DNA from: Verrucomicrobiaceae bacterium
Lineage (GTDB): Bacteria; Verrucomicrobiota; Verrucomicrobiia; Verrucomicrobiales; Verrucomicrobiaceae
DNA length: 64,000 nt
Direction: 5' to 3'
Assembly (NCBI GenBank): GCA_024232965.1
Contig: JACKQF010000003.1
Span: forward strand, 620,001 to 684,000
Part shown: piece after piece, positions 49,534 to 59,498 of the stretch
Layout: every line of letters begins with the position of its first letter
Numbering within the stretch: position 1 is the stretch's first letter
Notes under the pieces: model-generated
What the model was told of the DNA's origin: nothing
The model's input: only the letters and a program-made list of their open reading frames with translations
Databases searched by the model: none
Translations under genes and position numbers: made by a program

Positions 49534-50610
49534 ATGGAGGACTTTTTGGTCATAGATGCAATTCGCAAGCGCTTCGGGAACCACCCAGCGCTGGACGGCG
49601 TCTCCCTCCAAATTCGCGAAGGGGAGGTGTTTTCGTTGCTAGGTCCGAGTGGTTGCGGTAAGACAACGCTACTGCGCCTCATTGCGGGATTTGATTCCCC
49701 AGACAGCGGGCAAATCTTGCTCCAGGGCAGGAACGTGGCGGGTTTGCCACCAGAGAAGCGCCCTGTGAATACCGTTTTCCAAAACTACGCTCTCTTTCCG
49801 CATCTGAGTATCCGGGAAAACATCGCTTTTGGCCCAAAGATGGCCGGTTGGGCTAGATCTCAAATCTCCTCTGAGGTTGCGCGAATGCTGGCTTTGGTCA
49901 AGATGGAGGATCAAGCGGACAAATTGCCCAGCCAAATCAGCGGTGGTCAAAAACAGCGCGTCGCCATCGCCCGCGCCCTAGTGAACAAGCCTCGCGTCCT
50001 TCTCTTGGACGAACCCCTCGCGGCCTTGGACCTTAAACTGCGTCAACACCTCCTGGTTGAACTCGCCGCACTACATCGGGAGGTTGGCACGACGTTTGTG
50101 TATGTTACCCACGATCAGGCAGAGGCGATGAGCCTGAGCCATCGCATTGCGGTGATGAATGCTGGGCGCGTGGAGCAGGTGGATGTGCCCGAATCCCTTT
50201 ATCGCGCTCCCAGAACCCCTTTCGTTGCCTCTTTTATCGGGGACACGAACCTTTTGGCGGGAAGTATCACAGGCACATCATCGAATGGCTGCAAGGTCAC
50301 CGTGCCGGGGCTGGGCGTATTGGAGATTCGTCCAGAGACGCCAATCACTGTTGGGGATCAAGTGACCTTGAGTCTGCGCCCTGAAGATTTGTCGCTGACA
50401 GACGGGAAAGACAGCGATCCCTCCCTCGTTGGGGTCGTTGATGAAGTCATTTATTTTGGGGCGTTTACGCGATATTGGGTCACCAGTTCCAATCAACGAC
50501 TGCTGGTTCAGACTCACGGTAAGGCTGCCTGGGCAAGGGGCGATGCGGTGAGGGTAGCGGTCGATCCTGGTACCTTGCATATCGTGGAGATGAAGTCATC
50601 GGTCCAATGA
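49534..50610 (+). CDS. potA: Spermidine/putrescine ABC transporter ATPase
   Basis: 358-residue ATPase of the polyamine importer. Seen: Walker A LLGPSGCGKTT, Q-loop VFQNYALFPHL, signature ISGGQKQRVAIARAL, Walker B RVLLLDEPLAALD, switch VTHDQAEAM, and a C-terminal TOBE regulatory domain (LSLRPEDLSL, VVDEVIYFGAFTRYWV). First gene of a four-gene operon linked by ATGA overlaps to both permeases and the binding protein. It begins at ATG 49534; upstream in-frame starts extend into the divergent exported-protein gene. Confidence 0.93.
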   Translation: MEDFLVIDAIRKRFGNHPALDGVSLQIREGEVFSLLGPSGCGKTTLLRLIAGFDSPDSGQILLQGRNVAGLPPEKRPVNTVFQNYALFPHLSIRENIAFGPKMAGWARSQISSEVARMLALVKMEDQADKLPSQISGGQKQRVAIARALVNKPRVLLLDEPLAALDLKLRQHLLVELAALHREVGTTFVYVTHDQAEAMSLSHRIAVMNAGRVEQVDVPESLYRAPRTPFVASFIGDTNLLAGSITGTSSNGCKVTVPGLGVLEIRPETPITVGDQVTLSLRPEDLSLTDGKDSDPSLVGVVDEVIYFGAFTRYWVTSSNQRLLVQTHGKAAWARGDAVRVAVDPGTLHIVEMKSSVQ

Positions 50611-51476
50611 AGAGTCAGGCCAAAAAAGTGTGCCCCACCGAGGCACTGCTGACAACCCCATCATTGCTGTGGTTGCTCGCGTTTTTTGCGGTGCCTGCGG
50701 GGCTAGTTCTCTTGCTGGCGTTTCGTCCCGCAGATCTTCACGGTGGAGTTGGATCGGGGTGGAGTGTAGCTGCCATCAAAGCCGCAAGTGACCCAGCCTA
50801 TCTACCGATCTGGTGGAGAACGCTGTGGATGAGTGGCGTATCGACCTTGCTCTGCCTTCTTGTGGCGTTGCCGATGGGGTACCATCTCGCTAGGATGCCA
50901 CGCCGCTGGCAGGGCATCATGGTGCTCTTGGTCGTGCTGCCTTTTCTGACGAATTTTTTGATCCGGGTGTTTGCCTGGAAATCGCTTCTTCATCCCGATG
51001 GAATGGTTTGCAGAGGCCTGATTGCGATGGGCTTGATGACGGAAGAACAACAACTGCTCTACAACGCGGGCGCAGTCGTGGTCGTCATGTTCTACGTGCA
51101 ACTACCGTTTGCGATTCTGCCGCTCTACGCCGCTGCGGAGAAATTTGACTTTGGTTTGCTAGATGCGGCTAGAGATTTAGGTGCAGGCGCTGCGCGCGCA
51201 TTCTGGGAAGTCTTCATTCCTGGGGTCCGTGGTGGGCTTGTTGCTGCGTCACTGATGGTCTTCATTAGCGGCGTCGGGCAATACGTTATCCCGCAAATTG
51301 TTGGCGGTGTGGATACTGAAATGATCGGCAATAAGATCGCGCAACGGGTGTTCAGTGATCGCAATTTACCGGAAGCCAGCGCGCTGTCGTCGATGCTTTT
51401 GCTGGGGGTTCTGGCGCTCATGATCGCAAACTCTTTGCGTCGGCGCCTGATGGCAAAGGAGGGGCCTGGTGTATGA
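50607..51476 (+). CDS. potB: Polyamine ABC transporter permease
   Basis: 289-residue inner-membrane permease with six predicted helices; the first (LLWLLAFFAVPAGLVLLLAF) follows a short cytoplasmic tail. The EAA coupling loop DAARDLGAGAARAFWEVFIP contacts PotA. The ATG lies inside the potA stop (ATGA) and the gene ends with the same overlap to potC, indicating translational coupling. Confidence 0.92.
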   Translation: MKSQAKKVCPTEALLTTPSLLWLLAFFAVPAGLVLLLAFRPADLHGGVGSGWSVAAIKAASDPAYLPIWWRTLWMSGVSTLLCLLVALPMGYHLARMPRRWQGIMVLLVVLPFLTNFLIRVFAWKSLLHPDGMVCRGLIAMGLMTEEQQLLYNAGAVVVVMFYVQLPFAILPLYAAAEKFDFGLLDAARDLGAGAARAFWEVFIPGVRGGLVAASLMVFISGVGQYVIPQIVGGVDTEMIGNKIAQRVFSDRNLPEASALSSMLLLGVLALMIANSLRRRLMAKEGPGV

Positions 51477-52252
51477 AACGATCCTGGGGGCCGCTCATCG
51501 TCACACTGCTAGTGCTGGTGTTTTTTTATGCTCCATTGGTGGTGTTGGTCGTAAACTCGTTCAACGAATCACGGTTTGGCGGGACCTGGGAGGGCTTCAC
51601 ATGGAAGTGGTATGAAAAACTCTGGTCGGCTGACGAAGTCTGGGCGGCCCTTGTGGTGACGCTCAAGGTGGCGGTCTCGGCCACTCTTGCGGCGACCGTC
51701 TTGGGAACCTTGGCCGCCTGGGTGCTGCGTTCCTACGCCACTCGATTGCAGGGCGCGCACCATGGTTTGGTGATGCTGCCACTGGTGGTTCCGGATCTAC
51801 TCATGGGGATGGCTCTGCTGGCGTTGTTTGTGTCGGTTGGGATGGAGACCGGCATCGTCACCATTTGGATCGCGCACGTCACCTTTTGCATCAGCTACGT
51901 CACAATGGTTGTGCTCGGCCGATTGCGAGACTTTGACACGAGCCTCATCGACGCAGCCAGGGACCTCGGGGCCAGTCCGTGGAGGGTTGCGCGAAAGGTC
52001 GTCCTGCCAATCCTCATGCCGGGGATTATTGCCGGTGCACTGTTGGCGTTTACGCTTTCGATTGATGATTTTGTCATTACCTTCTTCGTGTCTGGCCCAG
52101 GCACAACGACGCTGCCGTTGCGCATTGCCAGCATGATGAAAACCAGTCGCAATTTACCCATCATAAATGCGCTGAGCAGCCTGCTGCTGTGCATCACCTT
52201 TATTGCCGTCACACTTTCGTATCGTCTCAATCGCCCTGCTTCGAATTCATGA
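51473..52252 (+). CDS. potC: Polyamine ABC transporter permease
   Basis: 259-residue partner permease with six predicted helices and the EAA loop DAARDLGASPWRVARKVVLP. N-terminal helix LIVTLLVLVFFYAPLVVLVV followed by NSFNESRF, typical of PotC. ATGA overlaps on both sides (potB at 51473, potD at 52249). It forms the transmembrane channel with PotB. Confidence 0.92.
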   Translation: MKRSWGPLIVTLLVLVFFYAPLVVLVVNSFNESRFGGTWEGFTWKWYEKLWSADEVWAALVVTLKVAVSATLAATVLGTLAAWVLRSYATRLQGAHHGLVMLPLVVPDLLMGMALLALFVSVGMETGIVTIWIAHVTFCISYVTMVVLGRLRDFDTSLIDAARDLGASPWRVARKVVLPILMPGIIAGALLAFTLSIDDFVITFFVSGPGTTTLPLRIASMMKTSRNLPIINALSSLLLCITFIAVTLSYRLNRPASNS

Positions 52253-53268
52253 AACCTATCGCTCTATTTGCCTCCCTGCTTTTGCCGATCTGCGGCTTTG
52301 GCGCAGAAACCCTGCACGTCTATACCTGGGCGGACTATGTCAGTCCAGATGTGGTGAGGGCGTTCGAAAAAGATCACGACTGCAAAGTCGTCATCGACAC
52401 CTTTGATTCCAACGAGAGCATGTATGCGCGCATCAAAGCCGGTGCTTCAGGTTACGATCTGATTTTTCCCACCAGCTACATGGTGAAGGTGATGCAGGGG
52501 GAGGGACTCTTGAAGGAACTCGATCATGCAGCGCTGCCGAATCTAAAGAATATCGATCCTGATGTTCTCTCCAAGGTTCACGACGCTAAGATGAGCGTCA
52601 GCGTGCCCTATACAGTGGGCTACGCAGTCATCGCTGTGCGCAAAGATCGCATCAAAGACGCCCAGGCCAGTTGGGCAATGTTTGACCGCACCGATATCGG
52701 TCGCCGCAGCACGCTTCTCGATGACATGCGCGAGACTCTCGGTGCTGCGCTGAAGTCGCTCGGCTACAGTCTGAATTCCCGAGATGAAAAGCAATTGGCG
52801 GAGGCGCGAGACCTTGTCATTCGGTGGAAAAGGAACATCGCCAAGTTTGATAACGAAGGTTACAAGGTCGGCCTCGATTCGGGGGAATTTCTCCTCGTCC
52901 ACGGCTACAGCGGCGACCTTTTCCAACTGACTGAAGAGAATAATCGGGTGCAGATTCTGGTGCCGAAAGAAGGCGTCACCATCGGCTGCGACGAGATGGT
53001 CATCCCCAAAAATGCCCCACAACCTGAACTGGCGCAGCAGTTTATCGACTACCTGCTGGATGCCGAAGTCTCTGCCGAAAACATGGAGTGGATGGGCTAT
53101 CTCTGTCCCAATGTGGCAGCGCTGAAACTTGTGAGCCCGGAATTTCTGGAGAATCCCGCCATCACGATTCCCGCAGAGATCAGGGCCCGTTGTGAGGTCA
53201 TCGACGATCTGGGCACTGATCTGGCGAAGTGGACGAAGGTTTGGGATGAGATCAAGGCCGCACCGTAA
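52249..53268 (+). CDS. potD: Spermidine/putrescine-binding periplasmic protein
   Basis: 339-residue substrate-binding protein. The signal peptide (about 1-18) precedes ETLHVYTWADYV, the PotD/PotF start whose Trp and Asp residues line the polyamine pocket. Further PotD-like segments: ASGYDLIFPTSYMV, SVPYTVGYAVIAV, VIPKNAPQPELAQQFIDYLL. Length fits the family. The ATG overlaps the potC stop. The operon is complete; spermidine versus putrescine preference cannot be read reliably here. Confidence 0.9.
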   Translation: MKPIALFASLLLPICGFGAETLHVYTWADYVSPDVVRAFEKDHDCKVVIDTFDSNESMYARIKAGASGYDLIFPTSYMVKVMQGEGLLKELDHAALPNLKNIDPDVLSKVHDAKMSVSVPYTVGYAVIAVRKDRIKDAQASWAMFDRTDIGRRSTLLDDMRETLGAALKSLGYSLNSRDEKQLAEARDLVIRWKRNIAKFDNEGYKVGLDSGEFLLVHGYSGDLFQLTEENNRVQILVPKEGVTIGCDEMVIPKNAPQPELAQQFIDYLLDAEVSAENMEWMGYLCPNVAALKLVSPEFLENPAITIPAEIRARCEVIDDLGTDLAKWTKVWDEIKAAP

Positions 53269-53330
53269 AGATAAGCCGGATGAGCGTTTGACCTTGGGCG
53301 TCGACGCGTTCATCCTAGCTGTGTTCGCCC

Positions 53331-53876
53331 ATGATTTCGACCATCCTCATCCTCGTCGTTTTCGGTCTGCTCATGCTGATTGCGGAGACTTTTCTTCCCG
53401 GCTGGGTCGCGGGATCGATTGGTGTGGCCGTGCTGTTGTTGGCCGTAATCCTGGTGTTGTCTGCGGATGAATTGGGCGGTTGGTCCACGGATAAACGATT
53501 ACTTGTGGCGGGTGTCATTATCGTCGGCAGCATCGTTTCGATGGTCGTTTGGATGCGCTTCTTTGGCATGCATCTCTTCAATCGCACTTTCACGCTCACG
53601 GCTGAGATCGCGACCCCTGGCTCATTGACAGAGGCCACAGCGATGGAGGGTAGGGAAGGGATCGCCATCACTGATCTGCGCCCCCTTGGACACGCCGATT
53701 TTTCGGGGCAACGTCATGAGGTGCGCTGTCTCGCAGGCTTCGCTGATGCGGGGACTCGGGTGCGCGTTACGGGCAGTGATCCCGGGAACCTGATCGTAGT
53801 GCCCATTGCTGAGACGGCGACGAATTCCGTGAAAAAGCTCGACTCTGGTGCATCGGAAACCTTTGATGGAGCGTAA
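53331..53876 (+). CDS. NfeD-family membrane protein
   Basis: 181-residue inner-membrane protein with about three helices at the start (ISTILILVVFGLLMLIAETF, GSIGVAVLLLAVILVL, LLVAGVIIVGSIVSMVVW) and a C-terminal OB-fold NfeD domain (MEGREGIAITDLRPLGHADF, GTRVRVTGSDPGNLIVVPI). NfeD proteins partner with flotillins/stomatins in functional membrane microdomains, and floA follows at 53936. Confidence 0.85.
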   Translation: MISTILILVVFGLLMLIAETFLPGWVAGSIGVAVLLLAVILVLSADELGGWSTDKRLLVAGVIIVGSIVSMVVWMRFFGMHLFNRTFTLTAEIATPGSLTEATAMEGREGIAITDLRPLGHADFSGQRHEVRCLAGFADAGTRVRVTGSDPGNLIVVPIAETATNSVKKLDSGASETFDGA

Positions 53877-53935
53877 TGCAACGCAGTCGGATTAAGTATT
53901 AATCATTCAACATTAACTCAACCACTCCCAACAAC

Positions 53936-54958
53936 ATGCCTGCCATCGGAACCCTCATTTTTGCTATCGTCGCCATCGCTCTTTTGGTATTGCTGATGCT
54001 GGTCGGAAAGTTCTTCAATCTCTGGCTGCGCGCTCGTGTTGCCAATGCCCCTGTAAGCATTCCCACTCTGGTCGCCATGTGGCTGCGCGGTGTGCCGAAT
54101 GCACTTGTCGTTGATAGCCGTATTACTGCAGCCAAGGCGGGTATCCCCATCGATACCGATCAGCTAGAGGCGCACTACCTCGCTGGTGGTGAGATCAATC
54201 ACGTTGTCCTCTCCCTCATCGCAGCGGACAAGGCCGGGATGTCCCTCAATTTCAACCGTGCCTGCGCCATCGATCTCGCCTGCAAAGGCACTAGCAAGAC
54301 CGTTCTGGAGGCCGTCCGTACCAGCATCAATCCCAAGGTCATCGACTGTCCTCAGCCTGACATGGGTCGCGGTGGCAAAATTGATGCAGTGGCCAAGGAC
54401 GGTATTTCCCTCCGTGTTCGCGCCCGGGTCACCGTCCGCACCAACCTCGACCGCTTCGTCGGTGGTGCCACGGAGGAGACTGTGATCGCCCGTGTCGGCG
54501 AAGGCATTGTGACCTGCATCGGTTCCGCAGCCTCTTATAAGGATGTCCTCGAAAACCCCGATAGCATCTCCAAGTTGGTGCTCACAAAGGGCGTCGATGC
54601 TGGAACGGCCTTCGAGATTCTCTCCATTGATATCGCCGATGTCGACGTCGGCGAAAACGTCGGTGCCAAACTCCAAGCCGAGCAGGCAGAGACCGATAAA
54701 AAGATCGCCCAAGCCAATGCTGAAGTCCGTCGCGCCGCCGCTGTTGCCCTTGAGCAGGAAATGGCTGCCCGCACGCAAGAGATGCGCGCCTTGGTGGTCG
54801 AGGCCGAATCCAAGGTCCCGATGGCCATCGCCGAAGCATTCCGCAATGGTCAGCTCGGCATCATGGATTACGCCAAGTATAAGAACGTCCTCGCCGATAC
54901 CGACATGCGCAGCCGCATCGCGGGGCCATCTGTCGGCGAATCCGGCACCAAGTCCTAG
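53936..54958 (+). CDS. floA: Flotillin-like protein FloA
   Basis: 340-residue scaffold of membrane microdomains (UPF0365). An N-terminal hairpin-like helix (residues about 3-27) anchors it; the SPFH-type region includes SIPTLVAMWLRGVPN, VRARVTVRTNLDRFVGGATEETVIARVGEG, and SIDIADVDVGENVGAKLQ, followed by the Ala/Glu-rich coiled coil (DKKIAQANAEVRRAAAVAL). Conserved length. Adjacent nfeD supports the usual pair. Confidence 0.93.
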   Translation: MPAIGTLIFAIVAIALLVLLMLVGKFFNLWLRARVANAPVSIPTLVAMWLRGVPNALVVDSRITAAKAGIPIDTDQLEAHYLAGGEINHVVLSLIAADKAGMSLNFNRACAIDLACKGTSKTVLEAVRTSINPKVIDCPQPDMGRGGKIDAVAKDGISLRVRARVTVRTNLDRFVGGATEETVIARVGEGIVTCIGSAASYKDVLENPDSISKLVLTKGVDAGTAFEILSIDIADVDVGENVGAKLQAEQAETDKKIAQANAEVRRAAAVALEQEMAARTQEMRALVVEAESKVPMAIAEAFRNGQLGIMDYAKYKNVLADTDMRSRIAGPSVGESGTKS

Positions 54959-54998
54959 TGCAGGCAGTGTCCACTTTTAGACCAAGAATCTTACGCGT

Positions 54999-55640
54999 AT
55001 GAAAGGAGACTTTGACTGGAGCCAGATCACATTTCTGATCATGATTGTCGTGGTCGGTTTTGTGCGTTGGCTCGGGAGCCGCATTCAGGAAAGCCGTGGG
55101 GGTGGCGCCGCCCAAAGTGAAGAAGATCCTAATGAGGAGGCTTTGCGCGAGGCCGCTTGGCGTCGCCAAACGGGTCAGGCCGGTGCCCCACCTCCGCCCC
55201 AGGGCGGGGACAAGGCCTTTGATCCGTGGTCAGAGCTGCGGGAACTCTTCAAGCCGGAGACCCCACCACCTTTGGCCACCCCGCCTCCGATCCCTCAGAC
55301 GACTCGTGCCCCTGCTCCCCCGGCTAGGCAGCCAACCTCCATGGTGCGCACCCGGCAGGTGCCGTCCGCCAGTGAATACCGCCCGAATCAGGCTCCCGCT
55401 CGCACGAGGGTCGCCGAGGTTGAGACGGCCTACATGACCCGGATTCCGCAGGTGGACACCGTCATTGGGGAAAACTCTGCCCACGCGCCCTCTACCGATG
55501 CCTTGGCCGTTGACGCCGCCCAGATGAAGGCCCTGCAGCAACTCCTGCAAAATCCCAACTCCATCCGGCAGGCAATTTTGCTCCGAGAGATTTTGGGACC
55601 ACCAAAAGCCTTGCAATCTGATTCGCCCGCGTTTATCTAA
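54999..55640 (+). CDS. Membrane-anchored proline-rich hypothetical protein
   Basis: 213-residue protein with one N-terminal helix (about residues 9-26) and a long disordered cytoplasmic or periplasmic region rich in Pro (PPPPQGGDK, PETPPPLATPPPIP), ending in a short predicted helix (QMKALQQLLQNPNSIRQAILLREILGPP). The C-terminal QAILLREILGPP pattern recurs in small FloA-neighbour proteins in this phylum in my experience, so a microdomain-related role is possible but unproven. 40 bases downstream of floA, likely same operon. Confidence 0.65.
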   Translation: MKGDFDWSQITFLIMIVVVGFVRWLGSRIQESRGGGAAQSEEDPNEEALREAAWRRQTGQAGAPPPPQGGDKAFDPWSELRELFKPETPPPLATPPPIPQTTRAPAPPARQPTSMVRTRQVPSASEYRPNQAPARTRVAEVETAYMTRIPQVDTVIGENSAHAPSTDALAVDAAQMKALQQLLQNPNSIRQAILLREILGPPKALQSDSPAFI

Positions 55641-55691
55641 TTGGCCCGTCGATTTGCGACCCTTGAACAGAGGGACGCGAGTCACTCACTT

Positions 55692-55778
55692 GCCGGTGTG
55701 GTGAAATTGGTAGACGCGCTAGACTCAAAATCTTGTATCCGTGAGGATGTGTCGGTTCGAGTCCGACCACCGGTACCA
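55692..55778 (+). tRNA. tRNA-Leu (CAA)
   Basis: 87-base class II tRNA with encoded CCA. Acceptor arms GCCGGTG and CACCGGT pair (one G-U), D-loop GAAATTGGTAGACGCG, anticodon loop CTCAAAA between AGA and TCT (anticodon CAA), a long variable arm, and T-loop GGTTCGAGTCC. Confidence 0.95.
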
Positions 55779-55910
55779 CCCCTTGTAAACTCAAGGGAAG
55801 AGAGGGGCGAGAATGGCCACCTTTGAGCATGATGAAAATCACGCTCCCTCGTGTCTTGACGCTCTTTTGCCTTTGATCATTGGATGCTGCGCGCCGATTC
55901 TAGGCTCGGT

Positions 55911-57164
55911 ATGTCACGGTCTCTCTGCACTTGGATGCGCTTTTTGCTTTGCTTACTGGCGGCCATGGTTGTTGTCGGCTGTGGTGCTGATGTGGCTGCA
56001 TTGACACAGCGGGCGTATGTTTGGCAACGGGACTGGACCTCTGCGGTGGAGGCCTCTGTGACCCATCCGATCACGCGACAGTTGGATGGTTTGGTGATCT
56101 TGGCTGCCGAGGTGGAATGGGATCATGCTGAGGCAAAGCCTGTCTTTGCTCAATGGAATCGCACGACATTGCGCGATTCGGGAGCACAGATCGGACTGGC
56201 ACTGCGGATCGCGCCGTTTGCCGGGCCTTTCTCGGAAGACGGTCCTGTAGTGGATGTATTGAAGCAGACGGTCTTGAAAGTGCTGCGAGAGTTGGAGCAG
56301 GGCGGTATAATCTGCGCGGAGGTGCAGATCGATTTTGATTGTGCGCAGAAGAAACTGGACGGCTATGCGAACTGGCTGCGGGGCCTCGGAGACGTTATCC
56401 ATCCGCGGCGGATGGTCATCACTACGTTGCCTACATGGCTGGAGGAGCCTGCATTTGAGCGGCTCCTGCGCGAGGTGGATGGATTTGTTTTGCAAGTGCA
56501 CTCCGTCCCGCCCTCTGTGCCCAGGACGGAGGCTCTGGTTTGTGAGCCAGACCGTGCCCGGCGCTGGATCGCCGCTGCGGCGAAGTATGGGGTGCCTTTT
56601 GAGGTCGCACTCTCGACATATTCAGCATTGGCTGGATACGATGAGAGTGGAAAGCTCCTGGGGGTGGCCATGGATGGACCGCCACCAGCGTGGCCAAGGG
56701 GCAGCCGATTGATGCATTTGAATTCTTCGCCGGAGGAACTCCAGTCATTGGTGAATGAGTGGAGGGCGCACCGACCGCCGAATCTAAGCGGAGTCATTTG
56801 GTATCGGTTGCCAGTCGCGAGTGATCGGAGGAACTGGAACCTACATTGCTTCGGAAAGGTCATCCGTGGTGAGCCCATTACGCGCGATCTGAAAGTCGTC
56901 GTCAGCGAGACCAATCCGCATGACCTTATTCTCCGCAACGACGGTGATGCCGAGGATACCTGGCAACAGACTGTTCGCGTGACGTGGGATGACGCCCCAC
57001 CTGTTGGCGTGGATGCCCTGCGAGGCTGGACGCTGCGAACGGTAGAAGGAGCGGTGGAGTTTTTGCCGAGGGAACCTCTGCATTTGCCTGCGGGATCAAA
57101 GAGTGTTATCGGCTGGCTGCGCTTTGATCAACGCGCCTCTCTCCATGTCGAAATGCTTCCTTAG
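55911..57164 (+). CDS. DUF3142 lipoprotein
   Basis: 417-residue predicted lipoprotein with a TIM-barrel-like DUF3142 domain. The signal ends in the lipobox VVGC. Seen: RAYVWQRDWTSAVEASV near the N-terminus of the mature chain, EVQIDFDCAQKKLDGYANWL (acidic residues on a barrel strand), LPTWLEEPAF, and LSTYSALAGYDESGKLLG. Start at ATG 55911 or 55935; both keep the lipobox. The next gene starts 20 bases before its stop, so the pair is translationally linked. Biochemical role unknown; a glycosidase-like or sugar-binding role is the fold's usual theme. Confidence 0.75.
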   Translation: MSRSLCTWMRFLLCLLAAMVVVGCGADVAALTQRAYVWQRDWTSAVEASVTHPITRQLDGLVILAAEVEWDHAEAKPVFAQWNRTTLRDSGAQIGLALRIAPFAGPFSEDGPVVDVLKQTVLKVLRELEQGGIICAEVQIDFDCAQKKLDGYANWLRGLGDVIHPRRMVITTLPTWLEEPAFERLLREVDGFVLQVHSVPPSVPRTEALVCEPDRARRWIAAAAKYGVPFEVALSTYSALAGYDESGKLLGVAMDGPPPAWPRGSRLMHLNSSPEELQSLVNEWRAHRPPNLSGVIWYRLPVASDRRNWNLHCFGKVIRGEPITRDLKVVVSETNPHDLILRNDGDAEDTWQQTVRVTWDDAPPVGVDALRGWTLRTVEGAVEFLPREPLHLPAGSKSVIGWLRFDQRASLHVEMLP

Positions 57165-59424
57165 CGGACTCGTGCTCTTCGTATTGGCTTGCCTGCCTGG
57201 GGCAGATTTGTATGCGACCGGTGACTACGGCCCTGGGCCTCAGTGGCTGAAAAACGGTGGCATTGCCATCACCAAATCGCCCGAGTTCTTTTGGCGAGAG
57301 ATGGTTCGTGAACTCGCTCGTGAGTACCTCCCACCGGAAAAACGGGTTGAGCGTAAGTTTTTGCCGCCTCCGCCAGATCAGGCCTGGCGCACCGATGAGC
57401 GCGAGGGATATGCAGACCATACTGCCCGCTTTGATAACGCTGATTTTGAAGCTGCCCTCAAAAACGGCTACATCAATCCGACCGATGCCGCTGCTGCTGT
57501 AGTGGCCCATCGCGCAAGTCGCACTGAGTTGGTGCCTCCCAGTCGCCCTGCGGATGCGCCTGATGATGCACCGCTTCCAGAAAAGGTGGTTAATGCCGCT
57601 CTTGCCGATTCGGAGTTTGACTCGGAGTTTGCCGACTACCATCGCGGTGCGCTCGCGATGCGTTCCGGCAATGCCGCGGGTGCGAAGATGGCATGGGAAA
57701 AACTGCTGGACCGCCCAGAGGCAGAGCGCCGTTACCGCAGTGTGTGGGCTGCGTTCATGTTGGGCAAATTGCTCATGGATTCGCAAGCGGAGGTCGCGAC
57801 AACTTGGTTTCAAAAGTGCCGCCAACTAGCAGGTGCAGGCTTTGTCGATAGTCTGGGACTTGCGGCCGATAGCTACGGATGGGAGGCCAAGGCGCAGCTA
57901 GCGGCAGGACATCGAGAGGCGGCAGCGCGTTTGTATCTGACGCAGCTGTCTCTTGGCGATGAATCCGCGATGGTCTCTTTGAAATCACTGATTCCTGATC
58001 GCGGCGAGACGTATGGGATGCTCAGCTTTGATCTCGACGGTCGCGCGGTCCCTCCCGACGATGGCGGCCATGTCGAGCCGCTTGAGAATGCGCCCAAGAT
58101 CGCAACATTGCTCCAGGAATCTGCGGCGGCAGCCACCTTGCGCCGACTGCAGACGCTGCATGTCCTCGCCACGGAAACAGTGAAGAATTGGGTCTATGAT
58201 TCGGGCGAATCCGATTTTTCTACCGATGGACTCAATCGGTCACAGCGCTGGCTAGCGGCCATTGAAAAGAGCAATGTAAACGAGGTCGAGGATGCGGATA
58301 AGCTCGGCTGGGTAGCCTATGCTGCGGGTGATTATGCGGCCGCTGAAAGTTGGCTGGATCATGTGAAAACAGCCTCCGCACACTCTGACTGGTTGCGGGC
58401 AAAGTTGCTGCGCAGGGCAGGAAAATTGAAGGCGGCAACCGAGGCGATGAAGGCGGCCGTCGCCGCGCTCGAAGCACTGCCAAAGGCAGTCGAGGGCGAG
58501 GAGTATGAGTGGACAGAGCAAAAGACGCTGTTGAATGACGCGTATGCCGATCTCGCCGTGCTGCACTTTTCCCAAGATGAGTATCTTGAGGCTCTTGATG
58601 CCTTCCACGAAGGCGGCTTGGGTGAAGATTGGGCCTATGTGGCGGAGCGAATGTTGTCTGCGGATGAACTCAAGCAATGGGTAGATCAGCACTTCCCGCT
58701 CAACGCCTCCAAGAACAACGCGGAGGCAGATAATCCCTCAGGCGGGCAATCCGTGCGTCATGTGGTGGCTCGGCGATTGGTGCGGGAGGATCGATACGCA
58801 GATGCCCGCGCTTACATGCCGCCAGATGCACAGCCCATTCTGGATCGCTACGTGAAATACATTGGCGATGGCGCCAATGAAAAGCTGGCCAAGAAGGTTC
58901 GTGCCCGTGCCTGGTTTGATGCTGCGGCACTGCTGAAGGAGAATGGAGATCTCCTCATGGCAACAGAGGGCGAGCCCGATGAAGTTGGCCGATGGGATAC
59001 AGCGATGGCCCTTGAGCGCGAGAAGGGGCAGTTGCTAGCACGTGGCGAAAACAGCCAATTTGTGCCGCCGGAAGAACCGCGCGTATTGAAGTTTTATGTC
59101 CCGGTCTCGGCGGAGGAAAAGAAACGACTCGCTCAGCATCAGATCGTCCCATTCAGACCAGGTCATTATCGCTACATCGCTCTTGCTCTCGCCTGGAAGT
59201 CGGCGGCACTTCTTCCAGACCAAAGCGATGAATTGGCTGACGTTCTGAATACCGCCGGCAACTGGATCAAGGGTGATTACCGCGGCGATGATGTCGCGGC
59301 CGGAAAATTCTTCCAAGCAATCGAGCGACGGGCCTCCAAAACCGCACTGGGCCGCGAAGCCGGCAAAAGCCACTGGTTCGTGCCCCGCTACGGTCCCTGG
59401 AGCAAGCCCCCGGTGACCGAATGA
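57145..59424 (+). CDS. Secreted helical-repeat protein, partner of the DUF3142 lipoprotein
   Basis: 759-residue exported protein with signal peptide (ending DLYATGD). The body is predicted helical-repeat (TPR/SEL1-like: MRSGNAAGAKMAWEKLL, WVAYAAGDYAAAESWLDHV, GKLKAATEAMKAAVAALE), with the end AGKSHWFVPRYGPWSKPP. It overlaps the DUF3142 gene by 20 bases. The two are a recurring pair in other bacteria as I recall, suggesting a complex at the cell surface; the function is not established. Confidence 0.75.
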   Translation: MSKCFLSGLVLFVLACLPGADLYATGDYGPGPQWLKNGGIAITKSPEFFWREMVRELAREYLPPEKRVERKFLPPPPDQAWRTDEREGYADHTARFDNADFEAALKNGYINPTDAAAAVVAHRASRTELVPPSRPADAPDDAPLPEKVVNAALADSEFDSEFADYHRGALAMRSGNAAGAKMAWEKLLDRPEAERRYRSVWAAFMLGKLLMDSQAEVATTWFQKCRQLAGAGFVDSLGLAADSYGWEAKAQLAAGHREAAARLYLTQLSLGDESAMVSLKSLIPDRGETYGMLSFDLDGRAVPPDDGGHVEPLENAPKIATLLQESAAAATLRRLQTLHVLATETVKNWVYDSGESDFSTDGLNRSQRWLAAIEKSNVNEVEDADKLGWVAYAAGDYAAAESWLDHVKTASAHSDWLRAKLLRRAGKLKAATEAMKAAVAALEALPKAVEGEEYEWTEQKTLLNDAYADLAVLHFSQDEYLEALDAFHEGGLGEDWAYVAERMLSADELKQWVDQHFPLNASKNNAEADNPSGGQSVRHVVARRLVREDRYADARAYMPPDAQPILDRYVKYIGDGANEKLAKKVRARAWFDAAALLKENGDLLMATEGEPDEVGRWDTAMALEREKGQLLARGENSQFVPPEEPRVLKFYVPVSAEEKKRLAQHQIVPFRPGHYRYIALALAWKSAALLPDQSDELADVLNTAGNWIKGDYRGDDVAAGKFFQAIERRASKTALGREAGKSHWFVPRYGPWSKPPVTE

Positions 59425-59498
59425 GCGGGGGGCGGAAGTCCCAACACTTGTGGTGGTGGAGACCTTCCATTGTCTTGCTCGAAGCCGAATTAGGCTCC